64,000 nt of DNA from Streptomyces sp. ICC1 (GTDB taxonomy: Bacteria > Actinomycetota > Actinomycetes > Streptomycetales > Streptomycetaceae), in the NCBI RefSeq assembly GCF_003287935.1, contig NZ_CP030287.1, positions 2,046,001 to 2,110,000 of the forward strand, written 5' to 3'. Made by a program: the position numbers and the translations under genes. Shown piece after piece: positions 42,538 through 50,853 of the stretch. The notes beneath the pieces are model-generated. The model had not been told where the DNA came from. It was given only the letters and a program-made list of their open reading frames with translations, and did not search any database. Numbering within the stretch: position 1 is the stretch's first letter; each line of letters begins with the position of its first letter.

Positions 42538-44429
42538 GCGGGGGAGGGCGCGGCGGGCGCCAGGCGGGCATGCCGCCGAGCGACTGGCGGCCTCCGGAGC
42601 GGCTGCTGGAGGCATCGGGGGGTACTGCGGTGCGCGTCATCGAGGAGTCCGGCGCCCGGTCGCGGGTCTTCGACTTCGCCAACATCCAGGACCCCAAGGG
42701 GAAGCGAGTCGTGATTGATGAGGGCCTGCAGCGCTGGTTCGCCTCCGCCTTTGCGGAACGTACTTCGCCGCGTTCGGGCGTGAAGCGGGTGAGAGGGGCC
42801 GAGAGCCTCTACTCGGTACTGTCCTGGCTCGCCCGCTACTTCTCCGTCCAGAGTCCGACCGTCCGGGGGCCGGGCGACGTCACTGAGGCGCACGTGCTGG
42901 AGCTGTGGACGCACACGGAAGGACGAAACGCCGCCTCGCAGTGCACCCACCTTCATCGGCTCCGGCAGCTGTGGCGCGATGACGAGAAGCTGTCGAAGGA
43001 GGTGCGAGACGCGCTGTACAAGGAGCGGATGCCGGAGGTGACGGAGCTTTCCGACGTCCCGGAATATGACGACGACGCCATGCAGCGGATCATGGTCGCC
43101 CTGCGGCACGACATTCGGGTGGCGCGGGACCGCATTCGGGCTGGCCAGGATCTCCTGGCCCGTTACCGAGCCGGACAGGTCGGATCAGGGCATCCAGACC
43201 ACGAGCTCGGCATGCTGCTGGACGTCTTCGAGCGCACTGGTGATCTTCCACGCGCGCCTGGAGGCACGATGGTGAGGGTGGTGTGGAAGCTGGGAGGAAC
43301 CCAGGAGATCACTCGGCGGTTGTGCCTTTCCTCAAGGGAGTTGACGGCGTTCGGCCTGTTGCTGACGGCCTTGACCGCGGAGAACTTCGGCACGGTGGCG
43401 GCTTGGCCCGCCGCGCACTACCGTCCAGATGGTGGAGTCGAGGGAGTTCCCCAGATCGCGCTGATCGAGGCATCCAAGCCCCGGCGAGGCCCGGAGCGCG
43501 AGCACATGGTGACACCCGTGGAAGATGTGCCGGAAGAACTGGCCGTTCTGCTGGTCGCCGATGATCCAGAGCCCCGACTGTTTCGTTCCCCGCTTCGGGT
43601 CTACCAGCTGCTGTTGGACCTGACTCAGCTCGCCAGGCGTCACGGCGGCCACAGCTCGGCCTTCGCCGGATTCCGGACGCAGACATCCGGAGCGAAACGC
43701 TGGACGCGTGGGGCCGACGCCAAGAACATCGCCCGATGGTCCGTTCAGCACGGATTTCCTACCAAGGAGCCCACGAAGGACGGAGTCGAGCCGGTGGAGG
43801 CGCGGCGGCTGCGGCAGACCGGCATCGAGCGCAAGCGGCGCCCGGTGGCCCACACCCGGTCCACCATGAACGACCTCTACCTCGCCCGCAGCAAGGATGT
43901 CGCCACCCAGTCCCGCGTCGTCGTCGCGGACGCACTGCGCTCCCAAGTCGCCGCTGCCCGCAAGCGACGCAGTATCGCCGTACTGCCGGCCGCGCTGGTT
44001 GCCCGGGCGGCCTCCGATCTGGAGGGCGCTGCCCGGGACGCCGGGCTGGATCCTACGGTCCTTCAACGTCTGGTCTCCGGTGAACAGGACACCGTCCTGG
44101 CGGGGTGCACCGATCACCTCAACAGCCCTGGGGCCCCTCCGGGCGAACCCTGCGCGGAATCGTTCCTGGCTTGCCTGGGATGCGAGAACGCCCGCGCGCT
44201 GCCCCACCAACTCCCCTTGCAAATAGCCGCTCTGGACCAAATGAGCATCCTGAAGGTTCACACCGATGTGGCGACGTGGAACGCGCGACACGCGGTGCAC
44301 CATGAGCGACTCGAGGACCTGGTGGGGCAGTACCACCAGTCCGAGCAGGACCAGGCACGCCGGCGGCTCACCGGGCGCCAGTCGGAAATGATCAACGACC
44401 TGATGGCCGGACGGATGGACCTGCGATGA
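42534..44429 (+). CDS. Middle recombination protein (TnpB position) of the transposon
   Basis: A 631-residue protein, close in length to TnpB of Tn554 (about 630, from memory). The N-terminal third resembles an integrase core-binding region (LYSVLSWLARYFSVQS, AHVLELWTHTEG). I cannot see a full R-HxxR-Y catalytic set, so it may be a non-catalytic or divergent recombinase subunit. A Cys pair near the C-terminus (FLACLGCENA) could hold zinc. GTG 42534 overlaps the upstream stop and its own stop overlaps the next ATG, so the gene order is fixed by coupling. Confidence 0.8.
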   Translation: MSGGGRGGRQAGMPPSDWRPPERLLEASGGTAVRVIEESGARSRVFDFANIQDPKGKRVVIDEGLQRWFASAFAERTSPRSGVKRVRGAESLYSVLSWLARYFSVQSPTVRGPGDVTEAHVLELWTHTEGRNAASQCTHLHRLRQLWRDDEKLSKEVRDALYKERMPEVTELSDVPEYDDDAMQRIMVALRHDIRVARDRIRAGQDLLARYRAGQVGSGHPDHELGMLLDVFERTGDLPRAPGGTMVRVVWKLGGTQEITRRLCLSSRELTAFGLLLTALTAENFGTVAAWPAAHYRPDGGVEGVPQIALIEASKPRRGPEREHMVTPVEDVPEELAVLLVADDPEPRLFRSPLRVYQLLLDLTQLARRHGGHSSAFAGFRTQTSGAKRWTRGADAKNIARWSVQHGFPTKEPTKDGVEPVEARRLRQTGIERKRRPVAHTRSTMNDLYLARSKDVATQSRVVVADALRSQVAAARKRRSIAVLPAALVARAASDLEGAARDAGLDPTVLQRLVSGEQDTVLAGCTDHLNSPGAPPGEPCAESFLACLGCENARALPHQLPLQIAALDQMSILKVHTDVATWNARHAVHHERLEDLVGQYHQSEQDQARRRLTGRQSEMINDLMAGRMDLR

Positions 44430-46570
44430 CCACGGCCAATGACGGTGCCGCTACCTTGCCGTCGCTACTGAGCGAGCTTGCGGACAGGGAAGTGCTCCAT
44501 ACCCGGTCTCTGCGGCACGGAACCGACCGCGCGGCACTGTCGAGGGTCGGGGATCGCGTCTGGTCGCTGGCGGAAGCGCAGCCGGACCAGCACACCCAAT
44601 CGATCACGCTCCATTGGTCGACGTACCCGAACCTGCTGGAATACGACTTCCGGGTCTTCATCCTGGCGACCCTCGACAGCCCGTACCCGCCCGCTCTGGG
44701 CAGGTTCACGGGGATCGACCAGGCGAGCGTCTCCACGGTGAGCAATTGGTTCAAGCGCCTGCGCGTCTTTGCGACCTGGCTGCGGCATCGTGGCATCGAT
44801 CGGCTCTACGAAGTGAACGACCGTGATCTCGACCTGTATCTGGATCATGTCCGGTCCATCCAGGCCAGCACGGGCACGCGCCGTCAGCTCTTCAGTGCGG
44901 TTCGGGCCGTGTGGGCCTATGCGCCGTATTTGCCTCCGGAATGCCGTATGTCCGTCGCGGAGCCGTGGCAGGGGCGCTCTCCGGGCGAGCTCGCGGAGGA
45001 CATCCAGACCGGCCGCGGCAACAAGACCGCGAGGATCGCGGTGGACACGATGATCCCCCTGCTGGACTGGGCCCTGCGGATCGTCGAAGACATCGGCCCG
45101 GATGTCCGTGACGCCTGGCGAGAGTTCCGTCAGCTGTACACCGGAACCCATCCCGGGCAGGCGCGGTTCGCCGGGCTGCCGCGCACCGAGCGCATGAACC
45201 TCTTCCTCCGAGATGCGCACCGCACGGGTGTCGCACTGCCAGGAGAGCCCGAGGACCCCGGCGCGATCGACTACAAGTACCTGGCCTGCCTCCTCGGGCT
45301 TCCCGTGCTGTCCAATTCCCTCGGCCTCGGGCCACGTTCGATCGCCGAAGCCTCCGGGATTCCGGTGGCCGGGGGCTTCTTCGTCGGTAGTGTCACTGGT
45401 CAGGTCGACGGGCGCCCGTGGAGGGACAAACCGATCACCGCGTCCGAACTCCCCGAGCTCGTCTGGGTGGTGACGGCGGCATGCTTCGTCATCGTGTCCT
45501 ATCTGTCGGGTATGCGCCCCGGGGAAGTGTCCAATCTCCGCCGCGGCTGCCGTGCGGAGGATCCCGATTCCGGGGAGCTGCTGGTGCTCGGGCACCGCGG
45601 CAAGGGCCACAACCGCACCGCGGCCGAGTCACACAGACCGGCCAGCCGCCCCTGGGCCGTCGTCCGCCCCGTACACCAGGCCATCGACCTGCTGGAGACG
45701 CTCCACGCAACCGACCTGATCTTCCCGACCCGCCTGCCCGGCAGCAGCGGCCGCAAGAGTCGTCGAATGGGCACCCTGACGTGGGGCTCCAGCAAGACCA
45801 TCCGTGAACTGCAGAGGCTCCAGGACTGGGTGAACTCCACCTTCACCCCCGCCGATGGCACAGCGGCAATTCCTCCAGATCCCATCAAGCACCTGCACGG
45901 GTCGCGCTTCCGCCGCACCCTCGCGTACTTCATCGTCCGCCGACCCCGCGGCCTCATCGCCGCCGCCCTGCAGTACGGCCATCTCAAGACGAAAGTCACT
46001 CTGAACTACGCTGCCACCGGCGACGATTCCTGGCTGGACGACGTCGCTGTGGAGCGACTGGAGATGGTCCTCGAACAGTCCGAGGACGACTGGACCCGTC
46101 TGGATGAGGACAACGAGCACGTCAGCGGTCCGGCCGCAGCCGAGTACCGGCGCCGCACCGCTGGCGCAGCGACCTTCCTCGGCCGCACCGTACGCGCGCA
46201 GGCGAGCGTCAAGCGGCTCCTTGAACAGAGCGACACCGACATTCATCACGGCGAAGCCATGACGTGCGTTCATCGTGCCGAAACCGCCGAGTGCCGCAAG
46301 GAGAAGCTGCTGCTGGGCCTGCCCGCCGACGATGGGCCCGACGAATCGCTGTGTCACAGCACCTGCGCCAACCTTGCCTACACCGACCGGGACATCGCCG
46401 ATCACCGCAGGCGACTGCCCGTCCTGGAAGCCGAGGCTCATGACCCGATGACGCCACGTCCGCGCCGGGACCGAGCTGCCGCAAAAGCGGCGCAGATCTG
46501 CGCGGTGATCGAGCGGCACGAGACGTCACGTCCGGAAGTTACGCACATGGAAGGCGGTCGGGTCGCATGA
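44426..46570 (+). CDS. Second tyrosine recombinase of the transposon
   Basis: A 714-residue tyrosine recombinase. The catalytic set is R in YLSGMRPGEVSNLRRG, HxxR in HLHGSRFRRTLAYF, H in LQYGHLKTKV and Y in TLNYAATG. An N-terminal SAM-like domain (about residues 105-165) binds DNA. A Cys-rich C-terminal region (TCVHRAETAECRKEKL, LCHSTCANL) may be a zinc domain. ATG 44426 overlaps the upstream stop as ATGA, and its stop overlaps the small gene at 46567 the same way. Confidence 0.9.
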   Translation: MTTANDGAATLPSLLSELADREVLHTRSLRHGTDRAALSRVGDRVWSLAEAQPDQHTQSITLHWSTYPNLLEYDFRVFILATLDSPYPPALGRFTGIDQASVSTVSNWFKRLRVFATWLRHRGIDRLYEVNDRDLDLYLDHVRSIQASTGTRRQLFSAVRAVWAYAPYLPPECRMSVAEPWQGRSPGELAEDIQTGRGNKTARIAVDTMIPLLDWALRIVEDIGPDVRDAWREFRQLYTGTHPGQARFAGLPRTERMNLFLRDAHRTGVALPGEPEDPGAIDYKYLACLLGLPVLSNSLGLGPRSIAEASGIPVAGGFFVGSVTGQVDGRPWRDKPITASELPELVWVVTAACFVIVSYLSGMRPGEVSNLRRGCRAEDPDSGELLVLGHRGKGHNRTAAESHRPASRPWAVVRPVHQAIDLLETLHATDLIFPTRLPGSSGRKSRRMGTLTWGSSKTIRELQRLQDWVNSTFTPADGTAAIPPDPIKHLHGSRFRRTLAYFIVRRPRGLIAAALQYGHLKTKVTLNYAATGDDSWLDDVAVERLEMVLEQSEDDWTRLDEDNEHVSGPAAAEYRRRTAGAATFLGRTVRAQASVKRLLEQSDTDIHHGEAMTCVHRAETAECRKEKLLLGLPADDGPDESLCHSTCANLAYTDRDIADHRRRLPVLEAEAHDPMTPRPRRDRAAAKAAQICAVIERHETSRPEVTHMEGGRVA

Positions 46571-47004
46571 CGCGGAAGAACCGAGACCGGGAAGCCGAAC
46601 GTCAGGAAATACGCGCCGCCGCAGAACGCCTTCTGGCTGGGACGCCCCTGCGCTCGCCCGTCGGAAAGCTCACGGGGACAGAGCTGATCGCCGAGTGCGG
46701 GCTCCGGCGCGACGTCGTCTACGGCGATCACAAGGAGCTCGTGGACGAGTTCCGGGCACGGGCCAAAGCGCAGAACTTCACTCCGCAGGTTGTCCAGAGC
46801 ATGGCCGACGAGAACATCGTGCTGCGCGAAGCCCTGGCGAAGATCAAGGCGGAACTCGCAGCGGAGCGAGAACGGGTTCACGCCCTGGTACGCGCTGCCA
46901 CCGAGCTGTCCCTGGAGCTGGAGCAGACCCGCGAAGAGCTCGCAGCGGTGCAACAGGTCACCCGGCTTCCGGGTCCGCGAGGAACTGGACGAATTCCCGG
47001 CTGA
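46567..47004 (+). CDS. Small coiled-coil protein (TnpC-like / DUF6262-like)
   Basis: A 145-residue protein. The N-terminal half looks like a helix-turn-helix (LTGTELIAECGLRRDVVYGDHKELVDEF) and the second half is a coiled coil (LREALAKIKAELAAERERVHALVRAA). Small proteins of this layout accompany recombinase trios; TnpC of Tn554 affects the orientation of insertion. ATG 46567 overlaps the recombinase stop. The last ten residues (RLPGPRGTGRIPG) are Gly/Pro-rich and may reflect a changed 3' end. Confidence 0.75.
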   Translation: MTRKNRDREAERQEIRAAAERLLAGTPLRSPVGKLTGTELIAECGLRRDVVYGDHKELVDEFRARAKAQNFTPQVVQSMADENIVLREALAKIKAELAAERERVHALVRAATELSLELEQTREELAAVQQVTRLPGPRGTGRIPG

Positions 47005-47101
47005 AGCTCGGCACATTCCACGGTGCGGTCAGGTTGGGCAGCGTCGGGCCACGGCGTCGGGGACCTCGCGGGTATTCGGGCTTGGTACATCGGTACAGCG
47101 G

Positions 47102-47260
47102 CTATCGGTGAGATTGATCACGGTCCGGGCGGCCTTCGCGCTTCTGCGCTGGTTGCGTCGGCTGCGTATCCGCTGGGACATCCGCGCCGACATCCACCAG
47201 GCCTTCCTCACCCTCGGCTGCGCAATCATCTGCTGGCGGCGCCTCAGAAAACAGTGCTGA
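47102..47260 (+). pseudogene. IS5-family transposase remnant (C-terminus only)
   Basis: The plus strand encodes RLRIRWDIRADIHQAFLTLG and then CAIICWRRLRKQC before a stop. This is the characteristic end of Streptomyces IS5-type transposases. No start, DDE domain or inverted repeat is left. It shows that an insertion sequence once entered this transposon and was mostly deleted. Confidence 0.75.
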
Positions 47261-47269
47261 TCTGAGCCC

Positions 47270-48247
47270 TCAGCCCGAACCAGCGACCAGTGCCTCGCCG
47301 AGCGGGGTGCGCCGGTAGAGCACCGACCGTCCGGACCGGGCGCGAACGAGCAGCCCCGCGCCTCGCAGGATGGCGAGGTGGTCTCCTACCGCGCCGGGTG
47401 CCATGGCGAGGCTTCGGGCGAGATGGCTGGTACTGGCCGGGGCGTCCAGCGCCAACAGCAGCCGGGCTCGGGCCCGGCCGACCAGAGCGGTCAGCGCGTC
47501 CGGTTGGGGGACGCTCTCCTGTTCGCCCCACAGGGCGGCGGTGCCGCGGGCACGGTAGACCAAGGTCCTGGGCCAGGGGTCTTCCATTTGGGCGGCGATA
47601 TGCCCGACGATGGCCGAAGGGATCAGCAGGAGCCCGTCGCCGGCGAGGCGGACTGTTCCGCCTCGGAAGAAGCCGATCTCGATACCGCCGGCGCGCCAGG
47701 CGACGCCCGAGTGCAGGCTCTCGATGGCCGCGGCCCATCCGTGTTCGCCGATCACACCCACCCGGTGCACGACATCGCGCTCACAGATCGCGCGCAGCTG
47801 CGGCCAGTCCGCGGCGAGCAGCTCGTGCCACGCCTGGTCCATCGCCTCGGCGATCCTGGAGACGGCATCCGCCGAGTCCAGCACTGCGCGTACGCGGGGA
47901 TCACGGGCGGACGGGCCGGTCGCGGTGGCGGCGAATTCGTGGCGGGCCGCTTCCAGCGGTGTGGCCCGGATCACGGCCAGGTCGTCAGCCCAGGTCTGGA
48001 TGAGGCCGCGCGGGGGCGGGGCGACGAAGTTCGGTCCGCCTTGCGGGGCCTGCAGCGCGAGGGCGGCGTCCAGTTCGGTCTCGCGGCGAAGCCGTTCAAA
48101 GGCCGGCATGAGCCGGGCGGCCCAGGCTCGCGGCAGCGGCTGGCCTTGGCCGGCGAGCGAGCGCAGCAGCAAACAGAGGTCCAGTGCAGGCGACAGCGCG
48201 AAGCGGCTGCGCAGCAGGTCCTCGACGGAGACTTCGAAGCGCAGCAC
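47270..48247 (-). CDS. ArsR-family (DUF5937-type) transcriptional repressor
   Basis: A 325-residue regulator. The long N-terminal domain (about residues 1-235, FEVSVEDLLRSRFALSP) is the DUF5937-like ligand region; the C-terminal winged helix (ARARLLLALDAPASTSHLARSLAMAPGAVGDHLAILRGAGLL) binds DNA. No metal-binding cysteines, so organic ligand sensing is more likely. It is divergent from the MFS gene, and a perfect dyad between them (48278-48297) is its probable operator. It is cargo of the transposon. Confidence 0.85.
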   Translation of the reverse strand: MLRFEVSVEDLLRSRFALSPALDLCLLLRSLAGQGQPLPRAWAARLMPAFERLRRETELDAALALQAPQGGPNFVAPPPRGLIQTWADDLAVIRATPLEAARHEFAATATGPSARDPRVRAVLDSADAVSRIAEAMDQAWHELLAADWPQLRAICERDVVHRVGVIGEHGWAAAIESLHSGVAWRAGGIEIGFFRGGTVRLAGDGLLLIPSAIVGHIAAQMEDPWPRTLVYRARGTAALWGEQESVPQPDALTALVGRARARLLLALDAPASTSHLARSLAMAPGAVGDHLAILRGAGLLVRARSGRSVLYRRTPLGEALVAGSG

Positions 48248-48277
48248 CCTGCGACGCTACCGCAGGACGTCCGTTCC

Positions 48278-48297
48278 GATTCGTCGAGCGACGAATC
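48278..48297. promoter_or_regulatory. Dyad operator between ArsR and MFS genes
   Basis: GATTCGTCG, spacer AG, then CGACGAATC: two 9-base arms paired exactly. It lies 30 bases before the regulator start and 39 bases before the MFS start, ideal for repressing both. Confidence 0.75.
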
Positions 48298-48336
48298 ATT
48301 GTTGGGTGGGGTGGGCGCACGGCGAGGCTGGGCGTC

Positions 48337-49653
48337 ATGACCCCAACCGCCGAGCCCGCGCAGGGCAACCACCGTGCCACCTACCGGGAGGTGCTGGCCG
48401 AGCCGCGATTCCGGCTGCTCTTCTCAACCCGCACCGTCGCGATCACTGCGGACGCGCTGCGTATCACCACGTTCTCGGTGCTGGTCTTCTCGGCCACCGG
48501 CTCTGCGCTGCTGAGCGCACTGGCCTTCGGCATCGGCTTCATCCCGCAGCTGTTCGGCTCGCTGCTGCTGGGCTCACTGGCCGACCGACTGCCGCCCCGC
48601 GCGCTCATCACCGGCGGCTACGCCTTGACGTGCGCCGCCGCCCTGCTGCTCGCCCTCGTGCGGATGCCGATCGCGGCAAGCCTCGGTGTCGTGGCGCTGG
48701 TCGCCCTCGCCACACCGGTGTTTCACGGCGCGTCGAGTCGGCTGGTCGCGCAGTCGCTGGAGGGCGACGCCTATGTACTGGGCCGCTCACTGAACAACAT
48801 CGCCTCCTCCGGCGCGCAATTGTTCGGTCTGGCGCTGGGAGGCGCGGCCGTTGCGGTACTCGGCCCACACCGGGCACTCGCGGTAAGCGCCGCCCTCTAC
48901 CTCGGTTGCGCGCTCGCTATCCGCATCCGGCTACCCCGGCTGCAGCCGGGAGAGTTCGGCGTCACACCCGGCAGCGCTCGGGGCGACGGCGGGGCCGTCC
49001 GGGCAAGCCTGCACGGTGCCGGCCGGCTGCTGCGCGGACGCACGGTGCGACGACTGATGCTGGCCCAGTGGCTACCGACCGGCTTCGTAGCGGGCGCGGA
49101 AGGTCTGATCGTCGCCTACGCAGGAGGACGCCACTTCGCGCCCGGCTGGTACGCGGTGCTGATGGGCTGTCTGCCGGTCGGCATGCTTGTCGGCGACCTG
49201 CTGGTGGGCCGACTCCTCCGGCCACTCACCCGGGAGCGACTGGTAGTCCCGTTGATTGCGCTGATGGGACTGCCGCTGGTCGGCTTCGCTGCCGAGCCCG
49301 GAGTGGGCGTCTCGTCCTGTCTGCTGCTGCTCTGCGGCTTCGGATTCGCCTATGGTCTCGGCTTGCAACGGCCGTTCCTGGATGCCCTGCCGCAGGATGG
49401 TCAGGGCCAGGCCTTCGGTCTGCTCGGCTCCGGCGGCATGACGCTACAGGGCGTCGGGCCGGCGTGCTTCGGGTTGGTGGCCGCAGGCATCGGAACAGGC
49501 GGCGCAATCGCCCTGGCAGGTGGCGCGGCGGCGCTTACCGCCGGCTGGATTCTCACCTGGCACCCGCCCACCTCCCCGGTCCCCGTCCCGAACTACTCAA
49601 CGGGATCGGAGAACGGCACCGAACAGCATGCGTGTAGTTCTCCTGCGCAGTAA
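48337..49653 (+). CDS. MFS efflux transporter (transposon cargo)
   Basis: A 438-residue protein with about 12 membrane helices. The loop 2-3 motif region is GSLADRLPPRALI. Its pairing with a divergent ArsR-type repressor is the usual layout of inducible drug efflux. ATG 48337 fits the family start (residues EVLAEPRFRLLFSTRTVAI follow); earlier in-frame GTGs exist. The transport substrate cannot be read from sequence. It gives the transposon a selectable cargo. Confidence 0.87.
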   Translation: MTPTAEPAQGNHRATYREVLAEPRFRLLFSTRTVAITADALRITTFSVLVFSATGSALLSALAFGIGFIPQLFGSLLLGSLADRLPPRALITGGYALTCAAALLLALVRMPIAASLGVVALVALATPVFHGASSRLVAQSLEGDAYVLGRSLNNIASSGAQLFGLALGGAAVAVLGPHRALAVSAALYLGCALAIRIRLPRLQPGEFGVTPGSARGDGGAVRASLHGAGRLLRGRTVRRLMLAQWLPTGFVAGAEGLIVAYAGGRHFAPGWYAVLMGCLPVGMLVGDLLVGRLLRPLTRERLVVPLIALMGLPLVGFAAEPGVGVSSCLLLLCGFGFAYGLGLQRPFLDALPQDGQGQAFGLLGSGGMTLQGVGPACFGLVAAGIGTGGAIALAGGAAALTAGWILTWHPPTSPVPVPNYSTGSENGTEQHACSSPAQ

Positions 49654-49858
49654 CCGCCGCAGGTCGAGTCACCACCACACCCGTCGGTCACGCCCAGGCC
49701 CTCAGCCTGATCACCGCCCCCGAACTGCGCCAGAGCCTGTACGACGTCCACGCCCACGCACTCACCCTGTATCCACCCCGAGCTCTGCGGCCTAGCGCAT
49801 CTCGCTGCTACCCCGCCAACCGACGACACCAGCCGTACGGGCGTGCGAGGCTCGCACC

Positions 49859-50074
49859 ATGACGACGGAGAGCAGCCAGGAGTACGGGAAGCACAAGAAG
49901 TTCCGCCAGTTTGTCGACTGCCCGCGCTGCGGCTACACCGACTTTCCTCCCGGCCAACTCAATGAGGAACAAACGATTGAGACCCGGACGTGCGAGGACT
50001 GCGGCACGGAGGTAGAAACAGAACCATTCTTTACCGCGCCTCCAGGCGAAGCCACCCACACCTTCGATAGCTGA
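49859..50074 (+). CDS. Small zinc-ribbon protein near the right end of the transposon
   Basis: A 71-residue protein with two CxxC knuckles, VDCPRCGYTDF and RTCEDCGTEVE, separated by 23 residues: a classic zinc ribbon. The rest is polar and acidic. It lies 60 bases inside the right end of the element. It could assist recombination or be a cargo gene; no close match comes to mind. No strong ribosome binding site is visible before ATG 49859. Confidence 0.6.
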   Translation: MTTESSQEYGKHKKFRQFVDCPRCGYTDFPPGQLNEEQTIETRTCEDCGTEVETEPFFTAPPGEATHTFDS

Positions 50075-50091
50075 GATCCCTGGGCCAAAGT

Positions 50092-50131
50092 CCCGACAAC
50101 TTCGAACCCGACAGTCGACTTGCCTAATGAA
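50092..50131. repeat. Right terminal repeat of the Tn554-like element
   Basis: Two inverted copies of the subterminal motif, CCCGACAAC (50092-50100) and ACCCGACA (50106-50113), then GCCTAATGAA (50122-50131), which mirrors TTCACTAGGC at the left end. The doubled motif makes the ends asymmetric. Confidence 0.65.
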
Positions 50132-50135
50132 GGTA

Positions 50136-50711
50136 CTGGTTGTCGCCGTGGATGTATCCGACGGGAACCGGCCCGACGTGGCGCAGCTGGGCGGCGTGGT
50201 CGCGGACCAGCTGCTGCTCGCCGTCGGTGAGTCTGTCTCCGGCGCGGGTCAGGTACTTCTCCGCCCCGTCGGCGGCGGCCTCCAGAGAGGCTTCGGCTTC
50301 CACCCGATCGGCACGGCAGAGCTCCCCGGCCTCGTGCAGCCGGGCACACAGCGCCCCAGCTTGCTGGTGGACGGCCCGCCAGTCGCCGGCGGACAGGCTG
50401 AGCGCCTTCGCCGGGGTACCGGGGACCGCGGTGAGCAGCAGGGCCAGGTCCTCGGCCCGGCTGTCGATGAGGCTGGGTGCCCGGCTGTGCCCGAGGGCGG
50501 GGACGACATGCCTGTATGCGCGGGTCTCACGGGTGAAGAACTTCTCGCTCGGCGAGACCTTCACGTACCGGTGCACGCCGTCAGCGCCCTCCACCTCCCA
50601 CACTCGGGAGCGGTCCCAGTCGTGCGAGGCGTCGCGTACGGAGACGATGGACCCGATCCGCTGCTCCGCCCACCCCCGCACCGCCGGCGGCAGTAGCTTC
50701 GGCTGCCTCAT
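50136..50711 (-). pseudogene. N-terminal part of the split APH-family phosphotransferase
   Basis: An ATG at 50711 with AGGAGG 8 bases upstream opens 192 codons of an aminoglycoside-phosphotransferase-like kinase, including a VKVSPSEKFFTRETRAYRHV region (nucleotide-binding Lys and Glu) and LALLLTAVPGTPA (hinge). It ends in the catalytic motif VGYIHGDNQ. The frame then reads YLH and a stop (50124) from transposon DNA. The rest is at 40599-40907. Such kinases modify antibiotics or small metabolites; the substrate is unknown. Confidence 0.88.
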
Positions 50712-50853
50712 CGGACGGACCTCCTACTGGGGCGCTCGGATCCCGAAGGGCCGCATGCAGGGCCGTCGGATGTGGTGAGGTGGGGGAGCAACGAGTTCTC
50801 CTTGCTGGGTCGGCCACGACGGACGACGGTGGGTCGGGCGGGGGTGGAGCCGG

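Larger units (their letters stand above)
40910..50135. mobile_element. Tn554-like recombinase transposon inserted in a phosphotransferase gene
   Basis: About 9.2 kb. The ends are defined by the split kinase: the flanks overlap only by CT (40908-40909 and 50136-50137), so there is no long target duplication, as in Tn554. Imperfect inverted ends TTCACTAGGC (40910-40919) and GCCTAATGAA (50122-50131) share 9 of 10 bases. Four overlapping genes at the left end (two tyrosine recombinases, a 631-residue middle protein and a small coiled-coil protein) match the tnpA-tnpB-tnpC style of Tn554 relatives. Cargo: IS5 remnant, ArsR/MFS pair and zinc-ribbon gene. Confidence 0.85.

Noticed and set aside
42534..44429. 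Calling the middle recombination gene a typical integrase
   Set aside because: The catalytic Arg/His/Tyr set could not be found by eye, so a neutral description was used.
49654..49858. Short frame resembling the end of a protein (ITAPELRQSLYDVHAHALTL)
   Set aside because: No start, no known domain; may be a gene remnant in the transposon but the evidence is too thin to annotate.
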